Shown piece after piece: positions 33,801 to 43,619 of a DNA stretch of 64,000 nucleotides. The stretch's first letter is position 1. Each line of letters begins with the position of its first letter. Source of the DNA: Ectobius pallidus (lineage: Eukaryota; Arthropoda; Insecta; Blattodea; Ectobiidae); NCBI GenBank assembly GCA_964059195.1, contig CAXKWD010000005.1, positions 93,137,882-93,201,881 on the forward strand, read 5' to 3'. The notes under the pieces were generated by a model. That model was not told the DNA's origin. It saw only the letters and a program-made list of their open reading frames with translations, and did no database searches. Made by a program: the position numbers and the translations under genes.

Positions 33801-36800
33801 GCTCTGTCAGCATTTCATGTCTTGATTGGTTGGTTTCCAATAATTCTTTTTGCCAATCCAGATGCTCCAGGCTGTCCCCTTACCCATAAATAAGCACCAC
33901 CCTGTCCCAGCATTTCAATCACCTTGGGAATGGAATCTCTGGTTCACCCAGAAACATAGTTTCTCCAAATAACAACCTGGAAAGCAGTCCATGAAAATAT
34001 GCTTTAATCCAGTTTCTTCAGTTCCTAAACAAAGATTCACTAACTCTCGAATTACTACCAGATTGAAAGAACATCTCAGAAATGTAAAACTTATGCAAAT
34101 TGACAAATCAGCGGTAGCCAATCATTTTTGGACAGAAAATCATCACATAAAGAAAGACATTTCATTATTGAAACATGTCAGCAAACCTTCAGATCTAAAT
34201 ACGTGGGAAAAGATCTTCATTACCAAAAATGGTGACAACTTGGTGAACTTCGATATCCCTCCTGTGAGAGACATCATCAGGCTCACCGGTCGGAAGAGAG
34301 GGGGAAGCAGAGAACAGAACATAATACCACCAGCCGAGAACCCGACACGTCAGTAGGCCCGCAGCTAAAGTTGGGAGGACACTCCCGAAACATGTCCTGT
34401 TTTTATCTGTGACGTAAGTGGTGCATAAGTGTTTTTAAACTTTATTTTTATCATTCAGTTGTGCCACGGTTTTTAATAACTTCGTATTCATACTAGACTT
34501 TTGTCATTCCACATGCCCTGCTTAATGAATCGATCTGAAGCTTAACTCGGAAATCGAAAACAAAAATAACTTAATTGCTGCATATCATAATTGCAGTTAT
34601 CACTGATTAAACAAAAACATTCTGGCTAGTGATGTGGGCCGGGAATATTCCCAGTGGGAGGGAACTTATAAAATGGGAATATTGCCGGGAATATTTCTTT
34701 TGCCGGGGAAGATTGCCAAAAACTGGGAATTTATGAAAATTTGTAGATTTTGAATGTTTTAACTCTTATTAACAATTGAGGAATCTTAAAACTACGTTAA
34801 CTAAGCGAGTTCACACATTTTAATCCAAGAATTAACATTCTATACATTAATTCCCTGTATAACCGAGTGGGAATTTATGGAAATAAATGGATTTAAATTA
34901 CTAAAGCATTATTAAAAACCCAAGCATTTAAAAACCAAGCATTTTGATCAAGTAATTTCCCCTGGGAACTTATGTTCAAACATCTTAAGCTGCGTCTCCA
35001 TTGATATACATTTAACACCAACATGTTGCAGATAGCATATGTTAAATGTTTATCACCAACTTGTTGATGTATACAAGTCAAGTGATTTGCCAATTAACAA
35101 CTGTCTCCACTACAATATTATAGGTTAACATGTGTTGGCGCGGTTACGAACAGAAATGAATAACATTAAAAAAAGAAAAGCCTCTGAAGAGGGCAGCCAA
35201 CATTACAAAATGAGAGTAGTTTTATATACTCGTTATTATCTTCTTGTTAACTGTCTATGACTTTCTTAAACACTAATTTTTTACAGATGACTTGATCTTT
35301 TCAAAATAACTATCACATTTTTCAACAATGGAGTATGCCATAAAAAAATAATTTTAGAAGTAGATGCAATACTATTGAGAACACTGATATACCAAATACT
35401 CACATAATGCAAAATGGATGCCGGGAATAATGAGGAAGCTGCCGACTGCTTGTTGTTTACCCGGAAATTCCCGAACCAATGCCGATTAAGCTGGCGATCG
35501 CTTTTCGTTTCCCGAAAATTTCCGAAACAAAGCCGATATTGACCGAATAGGCAATTGACTTGACTTGTTGTCCATTTTCTCCGGAAAACAAATTAACATC
35601 TGAAAATGTTAAGTGCAACACGCTGGGTTTGCATGTCATGCCAATTGGAACGCGAAATTGCAATATACATGTCAATATCAACTTGTTAATATTGACATGT
35701 TGGTATTAAATGTATATCAATGGAGACGCAACTTTAGGTCATAAATGTTCAAAAACTACCTATTTTATAAATTTCCTGTTTCTTTGTGCTTTTTCAGCTT
35801 TACAATTTGTACTTGTTTGGCCAATAATTGCCAATATTGCCATACTCATTTTAAATTTATTTTTTATTTTACCAAATATTTTATGTATATTTTAAAATAG
35901 AAAGTAGGAGTGCTCAAATAATAAAAATAGTCTACTTACTAAAAAAGCTAGTTAAGTTCATCATAAACATTGTAATACTGTATTAAGAGTTATTTAATTA
36001 CAATGGGCTCTAATGGGGAAATTCAGATCTTTAAAGACAAATAAGGGAATTTTTCCCTCCCTTTCTGGCCCATTGCAAACTGCATCACTGCAACTTGGAT
36101 GCATTCCAAGAGAAGAAACCGTCTTTCATCCGAGCGAGCAGCAAAACTGACTTTTCTTTCTTACAACTGGAAGCTTATGAACGCTCCACCACAAGAGAAG
36201 AAGAAAGAAACAAGCAAGCGAGTGGAAGGTAACCCAGAGGAGACAGGAGGACAGGGAGAAGATGAAGAAATCCTTGAGATTGAAGAAGATAATGATATTG
36301 AGTCTGGCAATGATGACGGCGAATTTTTTGGTTTTGGAAATGTAGAAGAAAAGGAGACGGATAAAGAAGATTTAATGGACATTGTGAGTGACAGTGATTA
36401 AGGGACTTGACAAAATATTGAATAAGAACAGCAAAGATGCTGTAAAATGCCCAATAAACCTTTCCCTTTCAATAGTTTTAATTAAATTTCTAATACATTT
36501 TACATTCTAGTTATGTCTCTGATATTTTTATTCAATCAATTATAATATTGTTTGAACATATAAGAGTGTTTTAACTGCAAAATTACCACACTGACCTATT
36601 AATTTGAGTGATTTTGCTTTTAAATTTATAAATTCCCAGTAATTTTATTTAATAATAATTTTATCTTAGAATATATTTCATTTTTTGGGTTTAATTTAAC
36701 AACATAATTACTGCTTTTATCCATTAATAAAAGTTTTTTTGATCTATCTTGGTAATTAATAATAAATTCCCGGGAATTTATGAATTTTGGGAATATTGCC

Positions 36801-37458
36801 GGCAATATTCCCTGGGAATATTTCCCAGATTTTAAATTCCCGGGAATTTTACATCACTAATTCTGGCACTTTGTTACGTCAGTTTACCTGATTTTATTAT
36901 TGAAAAAATTAAATGGGATTGAGTAAAACAATCAAATAACATAATTAAAATGCACACTAGCCTGTGTACTATAGTACTATATGATATATATAATATATCA
37001 TCCTATGAGGTAAAACTTTTATTTGGGTAGAAGAAGTTGTGTGTTTCATATAAGATTTTCTCTTTCAGCTTTACATGGCCACCATCAAGTAGTTTGCTTG
37101 CTCTTAGATACAAGCAATGCCACTGTGTCCGTGTCTGACTATTGTGGCTCTACCCCCATTCATGAGGCTGCACGTAGCAATCACTGTGATGTCATGAAAG
37201 AACTGATAAAGAGTGGAGCTTCTGTTTGGGAGACAGATGCGCTTGGACTCAATTGCTTACACATGGCTGCTCAAACTGGTGCCATTGATGTGGTACGATT
37301 TCTTATCACTGAGTGGAAAGTTAATGCTAATGTATCAAATACAAGCAATGGCCTCACTCCTTTACATTATGCGGCCCAAGCAGGACAGAGTAAAACAGTG
37401 ACAGAATTATTATCACATAATGCTGACCCTCTTAAAAAGGACAGTCAAGGACGTTTAC
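27709..37458 (+). CDS. ANKRD16: Ankyrin repeat protein, ANKRD16 orthologue (last exon not found)
   Basis: Exons 27,709-27,893; 30,098-30,222; 32,606-32,869; 37,069-37,458, all with GT-AG introns and consistent phases (964 nt, 321 codons plus one base). Successive ankyrin units show the expected TPLHEAA / G-hydrophobic-LL pattern: NILHVAARKKRLNIMR, KTPLHEAAQVGCVDVARYLL, then WTPMMLGA, WTALHIACRKGDVEIVKFY, YPIHTALHGHHQVVCLLL, STPIHEAARSNHCDVMKELI, LNCLHMAAQTGAIDVVRFLI, LTPLHYAAQAGQSKTVTELL. The order, short non-ankyrin N-terminus and length fit ANKRD16 (about 360 residues in vertebrates), leaving roughly one repeat for the missing exon. Vertebrate ANKRD16 is a cofactor of alanyl-tRNA synthetase that captures mis-activated serine; the same role here is inference. 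The ATG at 27,709 has context AAAATG and an in-frame stop upstream. Introns are packed with transposons. Confidence 0.88.
27960..28052. repeat. Perfect 21-bp inverted repeat (hairpin)
   Basis: ACCCACACAGCACACTACGT-A at 27,960-27,980 is exactly inverted at 28,032-28,052, with an AT-rich, itself palindromic centre of TATACGTATA words. It starts 67 bp after the ANKRD16 exon 1 donor and could fold in the pre-mRNA. May be a minimal MITE. Confidence 0.75.
28570..28700. repeat. Tandem CCCTTGTACCAAA repeat, ~57-bp period
   Basis: Two adjoining units start with ACCCTTGTACCAAAGCA (about 28,578 and 28,635), with a truncated third at 28,671. Related words occur at 28,817 and at 24,073/24,140. Confidence 0.6.
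28958..29270 (+). mobile_element. Second tRNA-derived SINE family
   Basis: tRNA-like head at 28,960-29,032: A box in GATGGCGTAGTGGTTAAG and B box TGTTCGAATCC. An A/G-rich segment (AGGAAAGAGGAGAAAAAAGA) and a unique body follow. It differs from the 24.8-kb SINE after the tRNA part. The 3' limit is uncertain. Confidence 0.6.
30098..30222 (+). CDS. ANKRD16: ANKRD16 exon 2
   Basis: Acceptor ATTGCAG|GTTA, donor CAAG|GTACTT; carries GKTPLHEAAQVGCVDVARYL. Confidence 0.88.
30390..30652 (+). mobile_element. LINE 3' part, left piece (interrupted)
   Basis: Encodes the ORF2 C-terminus GIKLFNKLPSQIKNLPNLKT, FKKELKQYLINKIFYS and a stop near 30,540, the usual ending of CR1/L2/Jockey-type LINEs, then 3' UTR. 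The sequence resumes after the RTE-like insertion at 31,845. Lies in ANKRD16 intron 2. Confidence 0.75.
30664..31833 (+). mobile_element. 5'-truncated RTE-like LINE nested in another LINE, 11-bp target duplication
   Basis: Bounded by exact GGTATTTCTTA (30,653-30,663 and 31,834-31,844). The first codons (QGRSTVEQIFVLRQIMEKCI) enter the reverse transcriptase in mid-domain, so the 5' end is truncated. The 3' end is GAAAGAAGAAGAA, typical of RTE-like tails. Confidence 0.9.
30709..31814 (+). pseudogene. RTE-like reverse transcriptase, broken
   Basis: The frame shows FIDFKQAFDGINR (motif A). A frameshift/stop follows at about 30,897; then a VRQGDGLSAVLFNLALDAVL-type motif B in another frame. At the catalytic site a TAA stop replaces the first residue of the YADD box (31,021-31,023), followed by ADDVVLIARN. 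From there 260 codons are open, covering thumb and C-terminus with RLSWLGHVERMG and the basic RRKGRPRKRWIQDVEQDL. Two lesions inactivate it. Confidence 0.85.
31845..32208 (+). mobile_element. LINE 3' part, right piece with (CTGAA)n tail
   Basis: Continuation of the element at 30,390-30,652. Ends with GCAATAAAG then seven ACTGA units (about 32,164-32,200), a short-repeat tail of the CR1/L2 kind, the same layout as the (AAATTC)n tail at 11,186. A stray ATAAATAACTGAACTGAAC at about 25,160 looks like a minimal copy of this tail. Confidence 0.75.
32606..32869 (+). CDS. ANKRD16: ANKRD16 exon 3
   Basis: Acceptor ATTACAG|GGGC, donor GCAG|GTAATT; two and a half ankyrin units including DGWTALHIACRKGDVEIV. 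Confidence 0.9.
32870..33980. other. ANKRD16 intron 3, first part
   Basis: AT-rich, no exon or transposon ends recognised. The open frame at 33,494-33,763 has no recognisable domain. Confidence 0.45.
33990..34400 (+). pseudogene. Penelope-like element, C-terminal endonuclease remnant
   Basis: Frame to 34,356 reads RITTRLKEHLRNVKLMQIDK then SAVANHFWTENHHIKKD and LNTWEKIFITKNGDNLVNF. This is the part after the YIG motif in Penelope GIY-YIG endonucleases: the conserved R-x-KEH, the SAVAxH block and a Glu (W-EKI). The GIY-YIG strands and the whole reverse transcriptase are missing. A hammerhead-like motif follows the stop within 10 bp, supporting the assignment. In ANKRD16 intron 3. Confidence 0.75.
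34361..34400 (+). ncRNA. Degenerate hammerhead-like motif (Penelope)
   Basis: CAG-CTAAAGT-T-GGGAG/GACA/CTCCC-GAAA-CATGT-C-CTG. Stem II is a perfect 5-bp helix, stem I CAG/CTG pairs, and stem III is the palindrome ACATGT. The CTGANGA core has two changes, so cleavage activity is unlikely. Confidence 0.55.
34988..35733. mobile_element. TIR element nested in the hAT, TTA target duplication
   Basis: Ends of about 38 bp (GCGTCTCCATTGATATACAT onward) are inverse complements with two or three changes, flanked by TTA on both sides (34,985-34,987; 35,734-35,736). A 3-bp TTA duplication suits PIF/Harbinger, but no transposase is visible, so the superfamily is tentative. Confidence 0.75.
36030..36401 (+). 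pseudogene. hAT transposase C-terminus
   Basis: In one frame: WPIANCI-TATWMHSKRRNR then LSSERAAKLTFLSYNWKLMN, matching the end of the hAT dimerisation region (usually an E-R-x-FS-x-x-G-x-I-H-S-K-K-R-N-R-L motif and A-KL-F-x-x-YN). An acidic tail follows (EEILEIEEDNDIESGNDD) to the stop at 36,401. The catalytic core (D, D and E) is not found upstream, where the nested element and AT-rich decay lie. Non-functional. Confidence 0.8.
37069..37458 (+). CDS. ANKRD16: ANKRD16 exon 4
   Basis: Acceptor CTTTCAG|CTTT, donor TTTAC|GTAAGT; four ankyrin units. Ends one base into a codon, so a further exon is required. Confidence 0.9.
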
Positions 37459-37469
37459 GTAAGTATTGC

Positions 37470-38596
37470 ATAAGGATTTAATTATTATGTAATCATTTGT
37501 TTTAATAATAGTAATTATATATCTGTTTCATTATGAGATTTCACTATTGATCAAAACCGTATATGTGACCGTGCCATGGAAACTCAATCATAAGTCGGTA
37601 AACACATTCTTATATTTTGAAGCCATCTGTTGGTTTCATTCTTGTACTACATTCTCTGATCACAACAAACATAAGGACAGCATTGCCAACCATAGTATTT
37701 TCAGTTTCAAGAGGTCTGCACTATTAGAAACTCCATAAGTCGCAATGATTCTTAGTGTTTTGTTTGTTATTTAAAAAAAAAAAAAAAAATTAAATACAGG
37801 TAACGGAAACACTTGCTATGCTGTAGTAATGTAGTTGGGCATTCTGTTAGTGTGTGACAGACTTTGAGCATGGTATTACAGTATTGTGAAGCTGATGTTT
37901 AAAACATGGAAAAGTTCCTTATCTTTGGAAATCAATAGCCATCAATTAGGCTTATATTTTTTGAACAATAAAGTTTCAAAGGCATTAAAACATTAATTTT
38001 AAGAATGCTCAGAATTTTATGCTCTAGTTGAATCCATTCAAATCAGAAAATTTATTTTTCCGACATGTTCTATTTAGCATAGTCACATATTAAGTTAGTT
38101 GTCATTACTTTTTCATTTAAATTAGTCCCTATCACAAGCCTTGTAGGCCTCTAATGTTCTTAGAAGTAGAGACTCTAGAATTTTAGAATTGTAAGATTTT
38201 GTATTCCAAATAATCCTAAACTTAGGCTATAATTGAACACTTGACACTTGGATTCAGAGACCAGCATGCAAGCATTTGAGCCATCTAGGACAAATTATAG
38301 CCTATCTTTATTTTGAAGTATTAACAGTCATTGCACATTTTATGCTTGTATTACAAATGTATTTACGGTTCTTCTAAAAAACAACTCATTTTGGCATTTC
38401 AGTCGTCTTGAGGGTCTTTCTATGTGTATTTGTGACACACAATTATTGTTGCACTTTGAAATATTGGATGAAATATTTATTAACATTTAACAAGATTACC
38501 ACTCAAATTTTAGTGGAAGGTTTTCTGTTTTCGTATAGGCTACTAATCTTATCTTTACATACATAAAATATATTTGCCATTATAAGCTGGTCAGTG
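37470..38596. other. Downstream of ANKRD16 exon 4, no exon found
   Basis: Expected to hold or lead to the last ANKRD16 exon, which should start by completing a codon begun with C. I did not find an ankyrin-like segment here. A degraded tRNA-like block lies at about 38,235-38,290 (minus), and a poly(A) run at 37,772-37,789. Confidence 0.4.
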
Positions 38597-38604
38597 GCAG
38601 GCTG

Positions 38605-39125
38605 CAAGGTTGCCAGACGTACAACTATAGTCGTACGCATACGACTATTTCATAGTACCACATACGACACAATCATGTCTCATACGCCTATTTGTACGAC
38701 TATTTTTAACATAGCGTTTTATATATTTTTAATCAATCTACTGATGAATTTTAAATTTTGTTATGTATCCAGCTTTTTGTTTTCTCATTGTTTTTGTTGT
38801 AAGCATACTGTTAAAATCAATATGATCAGAAAGCAGTTGCAATAATTACAACACTGTGGCAACTACTGTTTATTTAATTTTATTGCATTTAATCAAATTT
38901 GGCAAATCGGAAGATTATGAAACACACTTAATCATTTACAAATAAGATAATTTATTAACAATTACATGATATATGTAAGGTGCATGATACTGATTATTAG
39001 TTATTATTATTAACGCAATACATTCATTACACTGAACATCACATAGCATACAACAGTTTTAACTAGCATGCGACTATTTTCGGATATTGATACGACTGTT
39101 TTACGTTTCTGATCTGGCAACCCTG
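38605..39125. mobile_element. hAT-type MITE with 8-bp target duplication
   Basis: Exact GCAGGCTG at 38,597-38,604 and 39,126-39,133. Ends CAAGGTTGCCAGACG and (inverse) CAGGGTTGCCAGATC. Subterminal repeats of ATACGACTATTT on both sides. 521 bp; the open frame inside (38,594-38,845) is hydrophobic AT-rich noise. Confidence 0.85.
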
Positions 39126-39439
39126 GCAGGCTGTCATTATTGCAGTTGAAAAGTATTCTCGGTAAGGAACATTAGTGTTACAAGCTTATAAAGAATCATT
39201 TCACCATCTATTCTATGGACGACATGGAAAGGATTTCCCATTTGATGTCAAATGTCTATACAAAAGAGAAGGCGAGTGAATCTACCTTTCTGTCTCTAAA
39301 AATTCTTGCGAAGAACAATCTCACAGACTTTAAAGGACCAAGGGAAAGAATATACTTCAAAGAAAGGTGACATTAAACCAGCAGTGAGATGTCCAGAACC
39401 AATGAGTAGAATAATGTTGTATGTCAACGTGCTATACAG

Positions 39440-39700
39440 AATGAACAGAATATCATAATGTATGCAGAAATTATTGGAAAGATAATATTAAGATGGTTCA
39501 GTCATGTGAAAAGAATGAATGATGGAAAATTGCTTAAGGTGGTGATGAATTGGGAACCTGATGGATGACAAAGGAAAGGAAGGCCGACTGATACCAGGAT
39601 GGATGGTCTAAGGGGGAGCATGATAGCAAGAGGAGTACAAGGTGAAGATACGATGGACAGAAGACAGTGGAGGAGTAAAATTAGTTAAAATTGGGATGTA
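39440..39700 (+). pseudogene. LINE ORF2 C-terminal remnant
   Basis: Reads ILRWFSHVKRMNDGKLLKVV, then after stops GRPTDTRMDGLRGSMIARGV and DRRQWRSKIS. These are the W-x-GHVxRM and RGRPxxRW blocks common at the C-terminus of RTE-like/endonuclease-RT LINE proteins. Heavily decayed. Confidence 0.6.
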
Positions 39701-39838
39701 TGTGTAATTATTGTGTATTATTTGTTTGAAGCCACACAAAATCATAAGAAAGAAATATTATTTGTCTATTATTGGTGTTTAATGTACTCAAAAATAACAA
39801 CCATATGGAATTGACTAAAAAATATGGACATTACTTAA

Positions 39839-41276
39839 AGGAAGGGTAAACTAAAAAAATACCATTTTCTTATTTTAATCTCATCGCACGGAGCTTTGAA
39901 TTACGAAACGAATGGTGATCTCGTGAACTTCAGGTGCCCAATATTACGCCTTGTACGGGTGAAGTGAAAAGCTGCTGTGACGTCACACCTGACTAACTCG
40001 CTAGCAGGACAACAGCTGCTGTAATGCTCGAGCGTGTGTTTATAATACACCACCAAGTCTCATTTGTGTTTGTTGTTGACAGAGATGCCTGCAATGTTAC
40101 CTTCTAAGGACAAATCTCGGTATTCACAAATTAATATCACACGAAAAGAAAATGACAAGGAATTATTTAAAGAATTGCAAGGAAGAAAAGAAAATACGGA
40201 ATGGTGTAAACGTGGGCTGTGTATACATATGAAAACGGGCCACGAAAGTGTGTGTTGTTGGGACTGTGAAGTAATTTGTGAACAGAAGGGGGTTGTAGAC
40301 TGTATAACACGACATTGCTCATTCGATAGCGTTATTATAAATAAAGATACACTAGTTGCCAGGCGTTATCAGTTAATACTTAGATCTAATACAGTTCAAA
40401 AACAAAATATTTTTTCAAGATACGAACAGAGTCACATTCAGATTCAGAATCATCTTTTGCGGTAGTAGAAATTTCTGAAATGCTAAAAGAGCTATCTAAA
40501 TCACAATTTCTAGAAGAAACATTCAATGAATCTGTGCAAACATTGACATAAGTTTCATTTCCTAGTTCACACTGAACGCCTACGCTGTTGGAAACTGAAT
40601 TTTCGTCATAAATACTAGATTCCACATTCATGATTTGTCCATTCCCGGATACTGAAGGATTACTGTTCAAATCTTGCAATAACTCTCTCATTTCCTTCTT
40701 CCTCGAGTACGACGATTTTTTTTACTTCATTGGCGGTGTTTCAGATTTCCCACGCAAAAGAAGTGATGGCACAGCACTTCTTTTTTAAACAGATTGCGGG
40801 GTTTCTCCAGATAACTGTTTTCGTAACTGTACCGAAAGCTCGGTATCATTTTCTTCAAAATGTTGTGAACAAACCGTACTGTATTTTATTTTATTTGTAT
40901 CAGCCATTGCTTATTTACGTTCGGATGACTTATCTCTGTTGGGAAATCGATGAAAAGATATTTTAAGTGTGTTATCACTCTTCGACGATGAGTTTGTACA
41001 CCCCACAACACAACAATAAACCATTGTTTGAACAGATACTCACTAAAAAACTGTAACAGTAGACAGAATACTGTGAAATGTCTTTCACCGGACGAGACTG
41101 AGCCAAGCCTTCGTCAAGCGTGACGTCACGCGCCCATCGCTTTACAATAAATATATTCGTTTTGTGATTAAATGTGAAGGTGTAAAACATTTCTAACAGT
41201 GAATATCATTTCTTAAAAACATTTTCTTTCAATCCGTATGAAGAAAATGATACTGAATTTTTAGTTTACTTTTCCT
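39839..41276 (+). mobile_element. TTAA-flanked TIR transposon (Kolobok- or piggyBac-like)
   Basis: TTAA at 39,835-39,838 and 41,277-41,280. Ends AGGAAGGGTAAACTAAAAAA and (inverse) AGGAAAAGTAAACTAAAAAT agree at 18 of 20 positions, with further similarity to about 40 bp (CATTTTCTT). The TTAA target fits Kolobok or piggyBac; no transposase is seen in 1,438 bp. GTGACGTCAC palindromes occur at both sides (about 39,976 and 41,120). It carries the frame described next. Confidence 0.75.
40085..40465 (+). CDS. P2X7 cytoplasmic 'ballast' domain-like protein in a transposon
   Basis: 126 codons from the ATG at 40,085. Residues 39-80 carry the pattern of the P2X7 C-terminal zinc-binding ballast domain (P2RX7_C): EWC-x2-G-x-C (W40, C41, C46), E54-x2-CC (C57, C58), C73-IT-x-H77-x2-F80, then a hydrophobic NKDTLVARRYQLIL segment. 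One expected cysteine is Arg43 (family usual W-C-x-C-G-x-C). There is no channel domain and no transmembrane segment. Free-standing P2RX7_C-domain proteins are known in invertebrates. Its residence in a TTAA/TIR element suggests it is a transposon-encoded DNA- or zinc-binding accessory protein or a captured host exon; both are inference. The frame ends earlier than the full domain would, so it is probably decayed. A TATAATAC lies about 35 bp upstream. Confidence 0.6.
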   Translation: MPAMLPSKDKSRYSQINITRKENDKELFKELQGRKENTEWCKRGLCIHMKTGHESVCCWDCEVICEQKGVVDCITRHCSFDSVIINKDTLVARRYQLILRSNTVQKQNIFSRYEQSHIQIQNHLLR

Positions 41277-41289
41277 TTAAGTTTCTTTA

Positions 41290-43260
41290 ATTTACAACAT
41301 TCTTCTGTTTGTTTTTCTACTGTAAGTGCTTTAAAAGTTGTTTCCTATGGAAAGAGATCAAAATACAAATGGTATGAATACTTACTAGTATCAATATGAA
41401 GTTGACATTTCCCTATTTTGTAATATTTCACGTATTTGTAAGAAATAAACAGTTTAGTTTGCTTCCTGAGAAAGTGTACTTTCGGACTTACTACATTGTT
41501 CTAGGCAGCCATTCAGTTATTTTGTGCAGGGTTGTTTTTCAGAAATTTATGTTAGCTTGTATCACTTTTTATTGCCTCTGTTTGGCTGCTTGTTGTCTAT
41601 CATCAGTGAGTCTGGGTAGTAAGGATATTTGTGAGGTTATTTAACACCTCACATATTTGTGAGGTTTAGTGTTTTAAGTAACACACTTTTCTACAAGAAT
41701 CTTTTTTTTTTTTAAATAGGTTTTTAAAAACCTGTTTCTTGTTGTAATTGTGGAGTGATATGTGAATTTTTAGCAATCCTGCAGTATTTCTCAAGTAAAT
41801 TCCACATAATTTTGTAACTTTTGTTAAGGAGTTTGCATTTTTTAAGTATAAAATTAAGTTTTAACACATTTAACATTAATAACAAAAACTCAAAACCCTA
41901 TTCATAGGATTGCTTCTCATCCACAGTGTCTACTTGTCATATGTGAATATGATTGCTTAATTTTAGTATCTAATATTGCTGTTATTTTCTGCATGAATAG
42001 CATGGGAAGTCTCACATGGTGAAGCTCGTCAGCAGTTTCTTGAAATAATAGGTACTGAAAGCAAGATAAATATGGAGTGAAAATAAAACAAACATGTTCT
42101 CCAATTTCTGCTTTAAGGATCAAGGAAAAAAGCTGCAGTTGGTAAGAGCCTTACATCTTATGTAGCATTATTAAGGGAAAACCGAAACATAAAAGTAATA
42201 ACTTAATTAACTCTGCATGTCTGAAAATTTTGGGAAATTATGAATTATTATGTTGCCTTTAAAAATAATTAAGCTACACAGAAGTGATAGTTACTATACA
42301 TAAAATTAGCTTATGAAAATGAACTGTGTATCCATCTCCATATTCTTTAGAATATTAAAACATAACTTGTTTTCAATTATTTCCAGAAAATTGTAAGAAT
42401 ACCTTTTCTTCAGGGATGTAAAGGCAGCGAGTGAAGAGGGGCACAAGTTTTGGATTGTTTCAATTAATAAATAAAACTTCCTAATAACACTGGCCAGAGC
42501 AGTTTGTGGAGAGCTGGATTTGTGATACTAGGCATAGCACTTAGAGTTAAAAGAATATGCTTGGACATCTTAAACCTTCATCTACAGTTCAGTCTTCCTT
42601 CACTGTTTGAAGGTGAGTTGTATTCTTGTGTAGTAAAGCTATGCAAACTTTTTTGTCATTGTCAGATACGTACAGATCAGAGGTGACAGTATTTTTAACA
42701 TCTATGTTAAGATAGACAAATCTGTCACAGCGATTTTCCGCCTGATTCTCGATGAAGGCCGCATGCTATGCATGGTAGAAATCTGGTGGCTTCTTGTTTG
42801 ATTCAAAATGTAACCTATGTACTGAGATTTAGGAGACAAAGAAAGAGAAGAAAACTTTACAATCTTTAGAAAATTCCTGCCAAACCATGACTGAAGCTTC
42901 TCCAGTGATGCGAAAAAGTACAGGGATATGTACAATCCCTTTTACTCTATCAGACTCTCTTTTCCATCTAAAGACTTTGGATTAAATTTCTTTTCATTTT
43001 TAATCCTAGATTCATTAGCGTTCTTTTATCAGATTATTATTCTGGTAGTAATGGTGAGGGAGTTTTAGCTTCCGTGTTTTTTTTGAACACACAGGCAAAG
43101 TAATAATTGCCTTGGACCTTGATGGGTAAGTATCTTTGGTACAGTGATCTGCAAGTCATGGCATCTGAGAGACAAATGCTTATGAATAGTGCTAGTGTTG
43201 CTTCATAGTAGTGTGTTTCTTTATTGAGCTCTACGAGACTTGTAAATGAATACAGCAACA
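41290..43260. other. Intergenic, no gene seen
   Basis: AT-rich, no supported exon. A doubled TTTGTGAGGTT occurs near 41,628-41,665. Open frames at 41,396-41,644 and 43,037-43,258 have no recognisable domains. Confidence 0.4.
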
Positions 43261-43261
43261 G

Positions 43262-43545
43262 TAAAGCTCCGAGAAAAATTTGCAGATCTGGGTTCGATTC
43301 CTGGCACCTCCACCATTTTTCTGAAATAGGGCATTCTGGAAAGGGGTGTACTCAGCCTTGGTAGGACGACTGAGGAGCTACTTGATAAAGAAACCTAAAA
43401 GCATCAGTAACAACCATGGAAGTCTGTAAGCTACCAACTGCCTCCTAATCCTGCCATCTGCCCATGGTATTCTGCACTCGCATTGGTTGGATGGTAGGCC
43501 CTATCCTACAAGATTGTACACCATTTAGTCTAGATTAGGTGCAGT
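43262..43545 (+). mobile_element. Probable SINE fragment
   Basis: B-box-like GGGTTCGATTCCTGGC at about 43,289-43,304, then a body with GGGTGTACTCAGCCTTGGTA and conserved-looking GACTGAGGAGCTACTTGA. The A-box half is poorly preserved and the ends are not defined. Confidence 0.45.
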
Positions 43546-43619
43546 ACATAAAAGAAACTAAAGATCTATAGAATGAAAAATTCGCATGGGAGCAACTAGC
43601 GCTTAAATATTTACAACAT

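Larger units (their letters stand above)
34627..36859 (+). mobile_element. hAT transposon remnant, 8-bp target duplication
   Basis: Exact ATTCTGGC at 34,619-34,626 and 36,860-36,867; ends TAGTGATGT / ACATCACTA inverted, followed by CCGGGAAT-rich subterminal repeats on both sides. Length 2,233 bp, including a 746-bp nested element. Holds the C-terminus of a hAT transposase. In ANKRD16 intron 3. Confidence 0.9.

Noticed and set aside
40386..40691. Minus-strand 101-codon frame inside the TTAA element
   Set aside because: Ser/Asn-rich, no domain, overlaps the end of the plus-strand zinc-domain frame; kept only as a possibility of a second transposon gene.
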